A DNA stretch of 64,000 nucleotides, from positions 56,914-120,913 of the forward strand of contig CAZDOK010000010.1 of NCBI GenBank assembly GCA_964507025.1, written 5' to 3'. The notes beneath the pieces are model-generated. The model was not told the origin of the DNA, made no database searches, and worked only from the letters and a program-made list of their open reading frames with translations. Source of the stretch: Amarobacter sp964507025 (GTDB lineage Bacteria > Chloroflexota > Dehalococcoidia > Tepidiformales > Tepidiformaceae). Position numbers and translations under genes: made by a program. This document shows, in pieces, positions 27,062-35,800 of the stretch (within the stretch, counting starts at the first letter, position 1; each line of letters opens with the position of its first letter).

Positions 27062-27111
27062 GGCAAGGGAGCATTTGCCACCGCCAGGACTCACCGATAA
27101 CACTGGGAACC

Positions 27112-27345
27112 ATGGAACGGGTGATCCTGTACTCCCACGAGCGCTGAAGCGCCTGCCGGGTGGTCAAGAAGTTTCTTGACGAGCGAGCTGTGGCATACGA
27201 ACTCCGGAACGTGGTCGCCGATGCAGCGGCGGCCCGGGGGTTCCTTGCCCTTGGCGGACGCGTGCCGCCGCTGCTGGTCATCGGCGATAGGCTGGTCCAC
27301 GGTTTCCGGCCAGCTGAGATCGAGCGCGCGCTCGGAATGGATTAG
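27112..27345 (+). CDS. Glutaredoxin-like selenoprotein (UxxC) read through an in-frame TGA
   Basis: From ATG 27112 the frame encodes MERVILYSHER, then TGA (27145-27147), then SACRVVKKFLDE to a TAG at 27343-27345 (77 residues with Sec12). TGA sits exactly at the first cysteine of the glutaredoxin CxxC, giving U-S-A-C. The rest is normal for the family: beta1 RVILYS, cis-Pro site VPPLLVIGD and the C-terminal GFRPAEIERALG. A hairpin beginning 15 nt after TGA fits a bacterial SECIS. The alternative is a Cys-to-stop mutation or a base-call error; the intact downstream frame and hairpin argue against that. No sel genes are in the window. Confidence 0.7.
27163..27180 (+). promoter_or_regulatory. Putative bacterial SECIS hairpin
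   Basis: GTCAAGA-AGTT-TCTTGAC forms a 7-bp perfect stem with loop AGTT. The loop begins 23 nt after the TGA and has G at its second position, which fits the general bacterial SECIS rules (loop 16-37 nt from UGA, G in the first two loop bases). The codons used (TTT, CTT) are rare in this GC-rich DNA, as if the RNA shape were under selection. Confidence 0.55.
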
Positions 27346-27737
27346 CGCTCGACGAGCTGGGTCAGCACCCCGCCGGTGACGGATGGATGGATGAACACCT
27401 GGCCCCTGACCGGGTTGCCCGGCCCAGGGTCGCCGACAAGCCGGATGCCCTTTTCACGCAGGTCGGCGAGGGTAGCCTCGAGGTTGTCGACCTTCATGGC
27501 GAGAAGGTGGACGCCCTCGCCCATTTCGGCGAGGCGCTTTGCGATGGGTCCCTGGTCGCCGGTGTTGGAAACGAGCTCGATGTAGGAATCGCCGAAGCGG
27601 AAGAAGGCCATCGCCATACCTGCCGCCGCGGCCTCGCTGCGCTCGCTGACCTTCGTGCCGTAGATGGCCTCGTAGCGGCCGACCGCCGCATCGAGGTCTT
27701 TCACCGCGATGACCACGTGGTCCACGCCCTTGAACAT
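27342..27737 (-). CDS. Methylmalonyl-CoA epimerase-like VOC protein
   Basis: 131 residues from ATG 27737. It starts with the epimerase-type DHVVIAVKDLDAAVGRYEAIYG, continues with FFRFGDSYIELVSN and GEGVHLLAMKVDNLEATLADLREKGIRL, and ends with HPSVTGGVLTQLVER. The His/Glu metal ligands expected in epimerases (DHVVIAV, SYIELV, GEGVHLL, TGGVLTQLVE) are mostly in place. It would interconvert methylmalonyl-CoA epimers in propionate or branched-chain metabolism. The mutase is not in the window. Its stop overlaps the end of the glutaredoxin gene (convergent). Confidence 0.8.
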   Translation of the reverse strand: MFKGVDHVVIAVKDLDAAVGRYEAIYGTKVSERSEAAAAGMAMAFFRFGDSYIELVSNTGDQGPIAKRLAEMGEGVHLLAMKVDNLEATLADLREKGIRLVGDPGPGNPVRGQVFIHPSVTGGVLTQLVER

Positions 27738-27865
27738 TGCACACCACCCTGTCGAGATGTGGCCAACCCTAGCGATTCGGCGCCGCGCCGTCACGTGCGG
27801 CAGCCGGTGGGCCGCGCACACGGAGGCAGGTAGTATCCGCACATACCGGATACGAGGTTCGCAAG

Positions 27866-28618
27866 GTGAAATTTGAAGAGGTAAAGACAATCGGTGCCCT
27901 GGGCGGGGGCGTGATGGGCGGCGGCATCGCCCAGGTGTTCGCCCTGGCCGGCTACAACGTGGTCATCCGCGACATCAACGATGAGGCGATCGAGGCCTCG
28001 CGGCACGCGCTTTGCGATGGCAAGTGGGGCATCAAGCGGGCAGTCGAGCGCGGCAAAGTCAACTTCGACGACGCGGTCGCGGCGATGGCGCGAGTGAGCT
28101 ACACGACGAAGGTAGAAGACCTGGCGGCCTGTGACATCATCATCGAGGCCATCCCGGAGAAGCTGGACCTGAAGCAGCAGGTGTTCGCCGAGCTCGACAC
28201 CATCGTGAAGCCGGAAGCGATCTTCGCCTCGAACACCTCGGGCTTTTGTATCGAAGACATCGCGAAGGATGTTTCGGACGACCGGAAGACGAAGTTCGTG
28301 GGTATGCACTTTTCGAACCCGGTTCCCACGATGCGGATGTGCGAGGTGATCTACACTCCGCAATCCTCGGAAGAGAACGTGCAAACCGTGCGGCGGCTGG
28401 CGGAGGCGGCGGGCAAAGCAGTCTCGATGGTGAAGGACACGCCGGGGACGTACGGGTTCCTGTTGAACCGCATCTTCGGCGCCGCGGCGCGCGAAGCGCG
28501 GCTGATCGCAGAGCAGGGCATCGCCACGAAGGAGGACATCGACAAGGCGATGATCACGGGCCGCAACTGGCCGTCGGCGTTCTTCGGAGGCCGCGGCGGC
28601 ATCGGCAAGGAGTGGTAG
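27866..28618 (+). CDS. 3-hydroxyacyl-CoA dehydrogenase family protein with short C-terminus
   Basis: 250 residues from GTG 27866. The N-terminal Rossmann fold has GALGGGVMGGGIAQVFALAGY, and the catalytic region has FASNTSGFCIEDIA and GMHFSNPVPTMRMCEVI (His of the His-Glu pair). The C-terminal domain is present (DTPGTYGFLLNRIFGAAAREA) but stops after GRNWPSAFFGGRGGIGKEW, roughly 30 residues before the usual end, and lacks the P-M-G-P motif. This may be a lineage variant or a truncation. Role: oxidation of 3-hydroxyacyl-CoA with NAD. It is divergent from the epimerase-like gene. Confidence 0.88.
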   Translation: MKFEEVKTIGALGGGVMGGGIAQVFALAGYNVVIRDINDEAIEASRHALCDGKWGIKRAVERGKVNFDDAVAAMARVSYTTKVEDLAACDIIIEAIPEKLDLKQQVFAELDTIVKPEAIFASNTSGFCIEDIAKDVSDDRKTKFVGMHFSNPVPTMRMCEVIYTPQSSEENVQTVRRLAEAAGKAVSMVKDTPGTYGFLLNRIFGAAAREARLIAEQGIATKEDIDKAMITGRNWPSAFFGGRGGIGKEW

Positions 28619-28674
28619 CCACCCCCTGACGCGGGACGGGAGCGGCGAGGCCACCTGTCGGATGGCCTCGCATG

Positions 28675-28860
28675 TTACCGCCCGAAGAGCTTCCCGAGCT
28701 TTCCTCCCACATCGCCAAGTGGGCTGTCGTCGCCGAGGAAGGCGCTGAGTTTGTCGGGATTCTCCTTGAGGAACCCCTGGAGAGCGTCGAGAACCTTGTC
28801 GACGAGTGCGGCATCAACGCCCGCCTTCTGAGCGACCGTCTTCACTATCTGGTCATTCAC
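28675..28860 (-). CDS. Small helical protein of unknown function
   Basis: 61 residues from GTG 28860, with AGGAGG about 6 nt upstream. It reads NDQIVKTVAQKAGVDAALVDKVLDALQGFLKENPDKL and ends in a Gly-rich KLGKLFGR tail. It looks like a compact helical bundle similar in feel to DUF937/DUF2780 proteins, but I cannot assign it. It follows the DUF4332 gene by 10 nt and is probably co-transcribed with it. Confidence 0.65.
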   Translation of the reverse strand: MNDQIVKTVAQKAGVDAALVDKVLDALQGFLKENPDKLSAFLGDDSPLGDVGGKLGKLFGR

Positions 28861-28870
28861 CAATGGCCTC

Positions 28871-29275
28871 CTAGTACGAGACCTTCGGGGGGAGCGTCTT
28901 CGCCTCGGCGACCCAGGAGGCCACGTCATCGAGGGTGGGAGTTCGCCGCACAAGCTTCTTGGCCTCGTTCACCTCGAGCATCTTCGCGTGGAGGTTGTCG
29001 GGGCGGCGGGTAGCGAGTTCCTTCACCGTGTCGACGCCGGATGCTTCGAGGAGGTCGGAGTATTCAGAACCGACGCCCTTCACGCGCATGAGGTCGGCGC
29101 GGTTGACCCACTCAAGGATGCGGTCGGTCGAGAGACCGGTGGCTTCGGCGAGGCTCTTGCGCCCGGATGGCGAGCCGCCCTGTTCGAGAAGAGCCTCGAC
29201 GGTCGCCACGCCGGCGCCTTCGAGCTTCGCGGCGAACACCTCGCCGATGCCTTCGATTTCGATGATCCTGGCCAC
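28871..29275 (-). CDS. DUF4332 helix-hairpin-helix protein
   Basis: 134 residues from GTG 29275 (GGAGG about 5 nt upstream). Two helix-hairpin-helix units are clear: IEGIGEVFAAKLEGAGVATVEALL near 6-30 and VKGVGSEYSDLLEASGVDTVKELA near 66-92. This is the DUF4332 pattern. HhH units bind DNA backbone without sequence preference, though the role of the family is unknown. Confidence 0.85.
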   Translation of the reverse strand: MARIIEIEGIGEVFAAKLEGAGVATVEALLEQGGSPSGRKSLAEATGLSTDRILEWVNRADLMRVKGVGSEYSDLLEASGVDTVKELATRRPDNLHAKMLEVNEAKKLVRRTPTLDDVASWVAEAKTLPPKVSY

Positions 29276-29397
29276 TGTTGCCTCCTTCTTGCGCACGGCG
29301 GGCCGCGGCGTGCGTTATCTTAACAACTCGCACAAACGTATTTCGCGCCCAATGGGACGGAATTGTAGGGCCACCAGGTACCGGCGAGAATGCGCTG

Positions 29398-30960
29398 GTG
29401 AAGGGACCCGCAGCCGAGACGACGACAAGCTACGACAAGATCCCGTACCCGGGGTCGGCGGTTACCACGACGCACCCCGCGCATGTGGGAGCGCTCGCCC
29501 GCCTTTTCGGGATGGACCCGGCGCGACCGGAGCGGTGTCGCGTGCTCGAGCTGGGCTGCGGCGATGGCGCGAACCTGCTGCCCATGGCGCACGGACTACG
29601 GGGCTCCCAGTTCGTCGGGATCGATCTCTCCCGGAGGCAGGTGGATGGGGCGCGTGCCATCGCGCTGCAACTGGGGTTGGCGAATGTTCGCTTCGAAGCA
29701 TTGGACATCCGTGATGCGCCCTCGATCGAGGGGCCATTCGACTACATCGTGTGCCACGGCGTGTTCTCCTGGGTGCCCGTGGAGGTTCGAAACGCGATCC
29801 TGGAGTGCTGCCGTGAGCTCCTTGCGCCGCAGGGCGTGGCGTTCGTGAGCTATAACGCGCTGCCTGGGTGGCACATGCGGGGCATGCTCCGCGACATGAT
29901 GGTGTTCCATGCCCGGCACTTTGCCGACCCGGCGGAGCGCGCGACGCAGGCGCGGGCCATCGTGAACTTCGTCGATGAGGCCTCCGGGCTCATCAGCGAG
30001 AGCACCGGCAAAGCGAGCCCCTTCCACGATCACATCGCGGCCGAGCGGAAGCTCATCGAAAGCAGACCGGATTACTACCTCCTGCACGAGTTCCTCGAAG
30101 ACGAGAACCGGGCGTTCTACCTGCACGAGTTCGCGGAGATGGTCTCGGGCTTCGAGCTGCAGTACCTGGCTGACGCCAGCTTCTCGACGATGCTGACGAT
30201 GAACTTGCCCGAAACGGTGGGAAAGACCATCGAGGAAATCTCCGCCGATCATCTGGCTGTGGAGCAATACCGCGACTTCGTGACCAACCGGATGTTCCGG
30301 CAGTCACTGGTCTGCCGCTCAGATGTGGAAATCAACCGCACGTTAAGCACTCAGCCGCTGTCCGAGATGTACTTTCGGCTTGCCGTGCCGCCCGGTCCGC
30401 GACCCTGGCCAGAGGACACCACGCCAATCCCGGGGGGAGGCGAGCTCGCGGTCGCCGCGCCTGCGGCCCGGCAGCTCGTCATGGCGCTCCGCGAGGCATT
30501 CCCGGGGGTGCTGAGCTTCCCTGAGCTCCGCGCGGCGGTGACGGACCTTGGCCACGCCAACCCGGATGAGTACGTCGGAGGCATCCTCTTCACCTTGCTG
30601 GGCCACGACGCCGTCGATATGCGCTGGCACAGACCGGAAATGGTCGCGCGAGCGGGCGAGCGACCGAGGGCGAGCGCCGTCGCGCGCGCCATCTCGACCC
30701 GCGGCGGCTCGCTGCCGAACACGATGCACTATGCGGTCACGTTCGACGAGTTCACCTACGGATTCGTCCCCTATGTGGACGGGACCCGCGACCGGGCGGC
30801 CCTTGGCGAGGCTGTGCGCGAGTTGCTCCGCCGCCCTGGGATGACCCTCCAGGCGGAAAGCGGCCCCATCGACGCCGGAACGCTGGAAGACCCTGACATC
30901 GAGGGGATCGTCGAGCAGCTCCTCGCCGGTCTCGCAGAGTTCGGGCTGCTGGAGGCCTAG
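29398..30960 (+). CDS. SAM-dependent methyltransferase with C-terminal regulatory domain
   Basis: 520 residues from GTG 29398 (start uncertain: no clear ribosome site; the frame opens at 29278). The class I SAM fold has VLELGCGDGANLLPMA, FVGIDLSRRQVDGA and YIVCHGVFSWVP. GWHMRGMLRDMMVFH then leads into a long C-terminal part that resembles the methyltransferase regulatory domain of protein-lysine methyltransferase-like proteins (about 215-300), with a winged-helix-like end. The acceptor is unknown. Its stop overlaps the panE-like gene by 4 nt (convergent). Confidence 0.82.
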   Translation: MKGPAAETTTSYDKIPYPGSAVTTTHPAHVGALARLFGMDPARPERCRVLELGCGDGANLLPMAHGLRGSQFVGIDLSRRQVDGARAIALQLGLANVRFEALDIRDAPSIEGPFDYIVCHGVFSWVPVEVRNAILECCRELLAPQGVAFVSYNALPGWHMRGMLRDMMVFHARHFADPAERATQARAIVNFVDEASGLISESTGKASPFHDHIAAERKLIESRPDYYLLHEFLEDENRAFYLHEFAEMVSGFELQYLADASFSTMLTMNLPETVGKTIEEISADHLAVEQYRDFVTNRMFRQSLVCRSDVEINRTLSTQPLSEMYFRLAVPPGPRPWPEDTTPIPGGGELAVAAPAARQLVMALREAFPGVLSFPELRAAVTDLGHANPDEYVGGILFTLLGHDAVDMRWHRPEMVARAGERPRASAVARAISTRGGSLPNTMHYAVTFDEFTYGFVPYVDGTRDRAALGEAVRELLRRPGMTLQAESGPIDAGTLEDPDIEGIVEQLLAGLAEFGLLEA

Positions 30961-31949
30961 GGGCCGGGTTTCTCGGCGGTGGCGACCAGCTCGTCGAGCG
31001 ACATGGACCCGGGCTTCAGCCCGCGTGCCGCGAAGTCCGTGGCGATTCGGCGGACGGTGGTGTTGTAAGGCGTTGGGATGTCATGGAGCTTGCCAAGGAG
31101 TTCGATCTCGCCGTTCAGGTAGTCGACCTCGATGGTGGAGTGACCGCGGAGGACGCTCTGGAGCGTGGAGCTGCCGCTGCGAGCCTGGCCCCCGACTTCC
31201 ATTGCACGGTAGTGGTCGGTGACACGTCGGGCATACTCGTCCTGAGACGTGGCCGCGATCCCGGCGGCGGCATAGCAGGTTGTGGCTTCATCGCGGAGAC
31301 GGGCGGTGATGGCGCCCAGCTGGCCGCCGGCGCCCCAGGACATCCTTCCGGTGATGAGATCCAGTCCATTCCCAAGGTTGAGCATGAGCTTGCGGTATTT
31401 CAGAGCCAACGCGTCGTCCGCGGGCCGGGCGTGGAAGTTGGAGCCGGAAAGGGCGCCGCACACTGCCTCGATGGTTGCATCGGTGCCGCGTGGGAAGACG
31501 CCGGCATGAAGGCATCCGGTGAGCGGCGCTGCAGAGGCAATCACCTCGCCAGGGATGAGGAAGGTGGCCGGGAGGGCAACGAGCATGGCATAGACGTGTT
31601 CGAAACGGCGGGCGGCGAGGCGTTCGTTCTCAACACCATTTTGCGCGCAGACCACCGGCACTGCGGCGCCCACCGCTGATTCGAGGTCGCGAAGGGCGGC
31701 ATCGGTGTCCTGGGTCTTCATCGTGAGGATGACGACATCGCCGGGCCGCCAGTCGATCTCGCGAGGATGTCCAACAGCAGGCACGGGGATTTGGAAGTCG
31801 CCCCCGGGGGTGCGGAGGAGCATCCCGGAGCTGCGGATGGCCTCCAGGTGCGCACCGCGGGTGATGAGGATGACCTGGTGACCGGACTGGTGGAGCCTAC
31901 CGCCGATGGCGCCACCGATGGCGCCGGCACCATAGATGATGAAGCGCAC
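30957..31949 (-). CDS. panE: 2-dehydropantoate 2-reductase (ketopantoate reductase) family protein
   Basis: 330 residues from GTG 31949, preceded by GGGAGG. The N-terminal Rossmann motif is IIYGAGAIGGAIGGRL. ILTMKTQDTDAAL and VCAQNGVENE are the NADPH/substrate segments. The catalytic Lys is in YRKLMLNLGN, and the C-terminal helical domain holds the Ser/Glu patch (SSTLQSVLRGHSTIEVDYLNGEI). It reduces ketopantoate to pantoate for CoA synthesis. Paralogues with other substrates are common, so the symbol is provisional. Confidence 0.88.
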   Translation of the reverse strand: MRFIIYGAGAIGGAIGGRLHQSGHQVILITRGAHLEAIRSSGMLLRTPGGDFQIPVPAVGHPREIDWRPGDVVILTMKTQDTDAALRDLESAVGAAVPVVCAQNGVENERLAARRFEHVYAMLVALPATFLIPGEVIASAAPLTGCLHAGVFPRGTDATIEAVCGALSGSNFHARPADDALALKYRKLMLNLGNGLDLITGRMSWGAGGQLGAITARLRDEATTCYAAAGIAATSQDEYARRVTDHYRAMEVGGQARSGSSTLQSVLRGHSTIEVDYLNGEIELLGKLHDIPTPYNTTVRRIATDFAARGLKPGSMSLDELVATAEKPGP

Positions 31950-32030
31950 GTGCGCCTCCCTGACGTGGTGAGATGCCGAAAGCCTATCAGGGAGCCGGGG
32001 CCTAGAGGTACCGGGGGCCATTTCTTGATG

Positions 32031-32597
32031 TCAGGCTGCCTGGGGTGTCTCCTGGCGTGCGGAGCGGAGCAGTTCCAGCGGTGCCTGGATGAGAATCAGT
32101 CCGACCCCCGCGAACAGCACGAAGTCGCCAAGCGAGTAGATGTTCGTGCCATAGCCCGGCAGTTCAACCACGTACTTATCAGAGAGGGGGAAGAAGTGGA
32201 TATCGTCACGTTCGAGGACGACATCCTTGCCGTGATTGGTCTGGCTGCCGAGGTGGTCGCGAGTTACCTCGGGGAACGCCCCTGATGATTCGATGATTGC
32301 GATGTCGATGGGCATGGCGCCCCCGTGAGCAGCCATGGGGATGAGATTGAGCACAATGCCGGCGGCCACGAGCCACGCTCCCCAGAAGCGACGAAAGCGG
32401 AGTGCCAGCAAGACCAGGATGCCTGTGGTGGAGAAGAAGAGGGAGCGCCGGACTATCCCCTCCAATCCGTTCGTGGCCATGAAGGAGATTGCCAGCTGCT
32501 GGGCGAGGAAGATCGCCGCGGCGGCCGCCAGAAACCACAAATCGCCCGCGCGGCCAAGCCGGCGGGCGATCATTCCGGGGACCTGCCATGGGGGCAT
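32031..32597 (-). CDS. DUF5317 integral membrane protein
   Basis: 188 residues from ATG 32597. Five hydrophobic segments include DLWFLAAAAAIFLAQQLAI and GAWLVAAGIVLNLIPMAAHGGAMPI. The NLIPMAAHGGAMP block and the later SLGDFVLFAGVGLILIQ are typical of the DUF5317 family, found mainly in Chloroflexota, Firmicutes and Actinobacteria, function unknown. It lies 19 nt after the 28-residue peptide ORF. Confidence 0.8.
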   Translation of the reverse strand: MPPWQVPGMIARRLGRAGDLWFLAAAAAIFLAQQLAISFMATNGLEGIVRRSLFFSTTGILVLLALRFRRFWGAWLVAAGIVLNLIPMAAHGGAMPIDIAIIESSGAFPEVTRDHLGSQTNHGKDVVLERDDIHFFPLSDKYVVELPGYGTNIYSLGDFVLFAGVGLILIQAPLELLRSARQETPQAA

Positions 32598-32616
32598 GCC
32601 CCGAGGGTATCGAGAG

Positions 32617-32703
32617 TTACCAGGACTGGAACGGCGCAGCCCCGGCAAGCGCGATGACAGCGAGCGAAGCAACAGCAACGAGAGTCGAGATAAGCCGAGT
32701 CAT
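32617..32703 (-). CDS. Possible 28-residue secreted or membrane peptide
   Basis: ATG 32703 with CTGGAGGG 7 nt upstream opens a 28-codon frame: MTRLIST, then a hydrophobic Ala/Val/Leu stretch, then APFQSW. It looks like a signal peptide with a five- to six-residue mature tail. It sits between the LAL/SARP regulator and the DUF5317 gene on the same strand. The good ribosome site supports translation; the function is unknown. Confidence 0.5.
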   Translation of the reverse strand: MTRLISTLVAVASLAVIALAGAAPFQSW

Positions 32704-32751
32704 TCCGTGTCCCTCCAGGACGTCTTGAAGATGTCGCTGGAAGGTTAAGGG

Positions 32752-32784
32752 GGGTGTTCTCGCGAAGTTCTCGCGAGAACACCC
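32752..32784. terminator. Perfect hairpin downstream of the LAL/SARP regulator
   Basis: gggtgttctcgcga and tcgcgagaacaccc pair over 14 bp around a 5-nt loop (agttc). It stands 24 nt after the regulator stop on the minus strand and before the peptide ORF, so it should end or attenuate the long regulator transcript. Confidence 0.7.
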
Positions 32785-32807
32785 TGGAATGAACACGGGT
32801 TGCCAGC

Positions 32808-35800
32808 CTAGACCGCCACACCTGCGGCGATGTCGGCGCGGAGACGCCAGAAGCGCTCCGGCAGTTGCTCGCCAAACTCGGATTCGTAGGTCGAGCCGTA
32901 GTCGTCGATGAAGCTGAGGGCCTGCACGACCTGACCGGCCTTGCTGCGATAGCGGGCGAGCTGGTAGGCGGCTTCCTCGTTGTACTGGTTGGCACGGAGG
33001 ACTCGCTCCATGCAGATCGCGGCCGATTCGTAGTCTTCGCGGCTGGCGAAGTAGGCAGCGAGCATGGCCAGTGATTCGTGGGCATCGCGTTCGAGACGGG
33101 CCCTGGTGGCCGCAGCCCACTCGGATTGGAAGGCCTCGGCGAATGGGCCGCTGTACTTTTCGAGCGCCTCCTGGAAAGCGAGCGCGCGTTCCTTCGAGCC
33201 GGCCTGGGCGCACCGTCCGCGCTCAATAGCCGATTCGAATTCCTCCACGTCCCATTCGAACTGGCCTTCGGGGTTGAGGAGGTACGTGCCATCGCGCTTG
33301 ACCACACTGTCCTGGTAGAGGGCCTTACGGATGCGATAGAGGTTCGAGTGGAAGGCACTATTGCACTTCTCACGCGGAAGGTCGGGGTAGAGGTATTCCA
33401 CCGCCTCTTCCTTACGCAGGCCGGTGCGGTGGGAGAGGAGGAGGAAGAACATCTCTTTTGCGCGGGCGCTGGCCCATTGCTCATCGGTGACTTCGCGGCC
33501 ACCGACGGCGACCGAGGTGGCGCCGAGGCTGCGGGCAACCACGCGAGGCAGGCGGCCGCGCGACTCGGCGGCTGGCTGCTCTTCGGCGGGTGAAAGGACG
33601 CCGAACGACTGGCGTTCGAGCAGATCGCGGAGGACACGGACAGCCGGTCCGCGCGAGGCGGCCCACTGGGCGAACATCGGGTTTTCGCGCATGAGCGGGA
33701 CGAGGGCGCTGGCCATCCACGGCTCCTTCAGCGCCCCGGCTGCGCGTGCGACCTCTTCCTGGGCCTCAGCACGGCGGTTCGCCTTGAAGTGGGCCATGGC
33801 GATGCGGTAGTGGGCGCTCGCGAGCGAGGGCGGAACGTCCATGGACTGGAACAGATCAGCGGCCTGCGCCGCCTCGGAGATCGTGGAGACGTAGTTGCCC
33901 GATGCGAACTCGCAGGCTGCCTGCTGGAGACGGCAGTGAGCGACTTCGTAGTCGTTTGCCGAGGCGAGGGCGACGAGGAGTGCCCGGCGAGAGAAGAAGT
34001 CGGCCTGCTGGAGATCGCCCAGGCCGAGGAACGCCGCCGAGAGACCGGCGATGGAGAGCGCGGCGAGAGTCTCATCGAGCGCATCGGTGGCGCAAATGCG
34101 GATGGCCTCTTCGTAGTGTTCGCGAGCGTTCTGGAAGTGGCCCAGGGCCAGTTCAGCGTCGCCGAGCGAGGCCGTGGCATAGGCGACATTCCGCTGGTTG
34201 CCGCAATCGATCCCTTCCTGCACCGCCTCCTGGAGCACCGAGGCAGCGCTGGCGAAGTCCCCGGCCTGGAGGTGCGACATGCCGAGGTTGTTGAGGACCC
34301 AGCCGAGGTTCGACGAGCGGCCGAGGCTGCGCCAGCCCTGGGCCGCCCGGGTGAGAACGGTGACCGCGGCTGGGGCATCGCCGTGCATGGCCAGCGCCTG
34401 GCCGAGGGTTGACCGGGCAAGCAGCCCCAGGGGCTCGACGTTGTGTAGCTCGCTCATGCGGATGGCCTGGTTCAGGAGCTCTTCGGCACGGGCAAAGTTC
34501 CGCGTGACGGACAGCTCGAACTCGGCACTCTGGTAGGCGACCTCTGTCCGGAGGATAGGGTCCTCTCCACATTCCACCGCTCGCAGCTGCTCGGCGGTCG
34601 CACCCGCCTCCTCGAGCCGCCCGAGCAGGCGCAGGGCGCGGAGCCGGGCGAGGAGCGCGTGAACGTGCACCGGGCCGGCGTTGGCGGGGTCGCGAAGCAC
34701 CAGCGCGGCCTTGCGGAGTGCCTCGTCGGGATCGCCATGATGGGCGGTCAGGCGGGCAAGGAGCGCGCGAAGCATCGGGCGGCGCCCAAGCGTGGTGGTG
34801 CTCACGCATTCAAAGGCGCGCCAGAGGAGGGTGAAGTCCCCGTGTGTGATCAACTGCGGGCTGTGCTCCTCGAGCACCTCAGCAAGGATGCGTTCGCTGG
34901 CCGCCGATCGGGCGAACTCCACGGCCTCGCTGAGGTCGCCCGCCGCGGCCATCACCTGGAGGGTGTGCTCGACGGCGGCGTCGTAATCGTCCGGATCCGC
35001 GCGCTGAAACTCGTCGACAACGAACTGCCGGAGGAGCGGCACAAGCCGGAACTCAGCCGGCGAGAGGTGCTCGCAGAGGAAGTCGTGGGAAGCGGCCCAC
35101 GCTGTGAGCGAGCGCCACGCCGACGATCCAAAGTCCAGCTCGACGGCAGCGCGTTCGATGGAGGGGCTGAGCGCAACGTGGCGAAGCACCTGCCGCAGTT
35201 CGGGGGGCACCCTCCCCCACACCTCGGACTGGAGGTAGAGATCAAAGGCGGCAGCGCTGAGCCGATCGCCTGCGGGGCCACCGACCAGCGAGGCCATCAC
35301 GGCGACGGGCCAGCCACCGGTACGGGCGGCGATGTCAGGGGCGCTGGCAGTGGACCCGGCAAGCGCAATGGCAGACGCGATTTCGGCGGCGTCGAAAGCA
35401 AGGTCGATCGCCTGGAGGACGGTGATCTCGCCAGTCGCGATTCTCGCGTTGATAGAGGGAATGAACGGCATTTCGCGGCCGGAGAGAATGACTTCGCTGC
35501 CCTCGGGCAGGACCTCCATGAGCCAGACAAGCAATGCGCCGGCTTCGCGGCCGTCAGCGAGTTCCTCGACGTTGTCGATGATGACGAGCAGGGGCAGACC
35601 GGATTCGTCAGCTGCGCGCCGGGCGGCGGCGTGGATGTAGGCCTGCAGGTCGCTGAACTTGGTGGCGACCGCCGGGGGCTCGATCTCGCGGTCGCCGGCA
35701 AGGGCGGCGGCGAGCTGCTGGGCAAGGACTTCAGGCGCGCCGGCCGATGCATCGAGGGTGAGCCAGGCGGGGCGGAACTCGACTTCGGCGGTGAAGCTTG

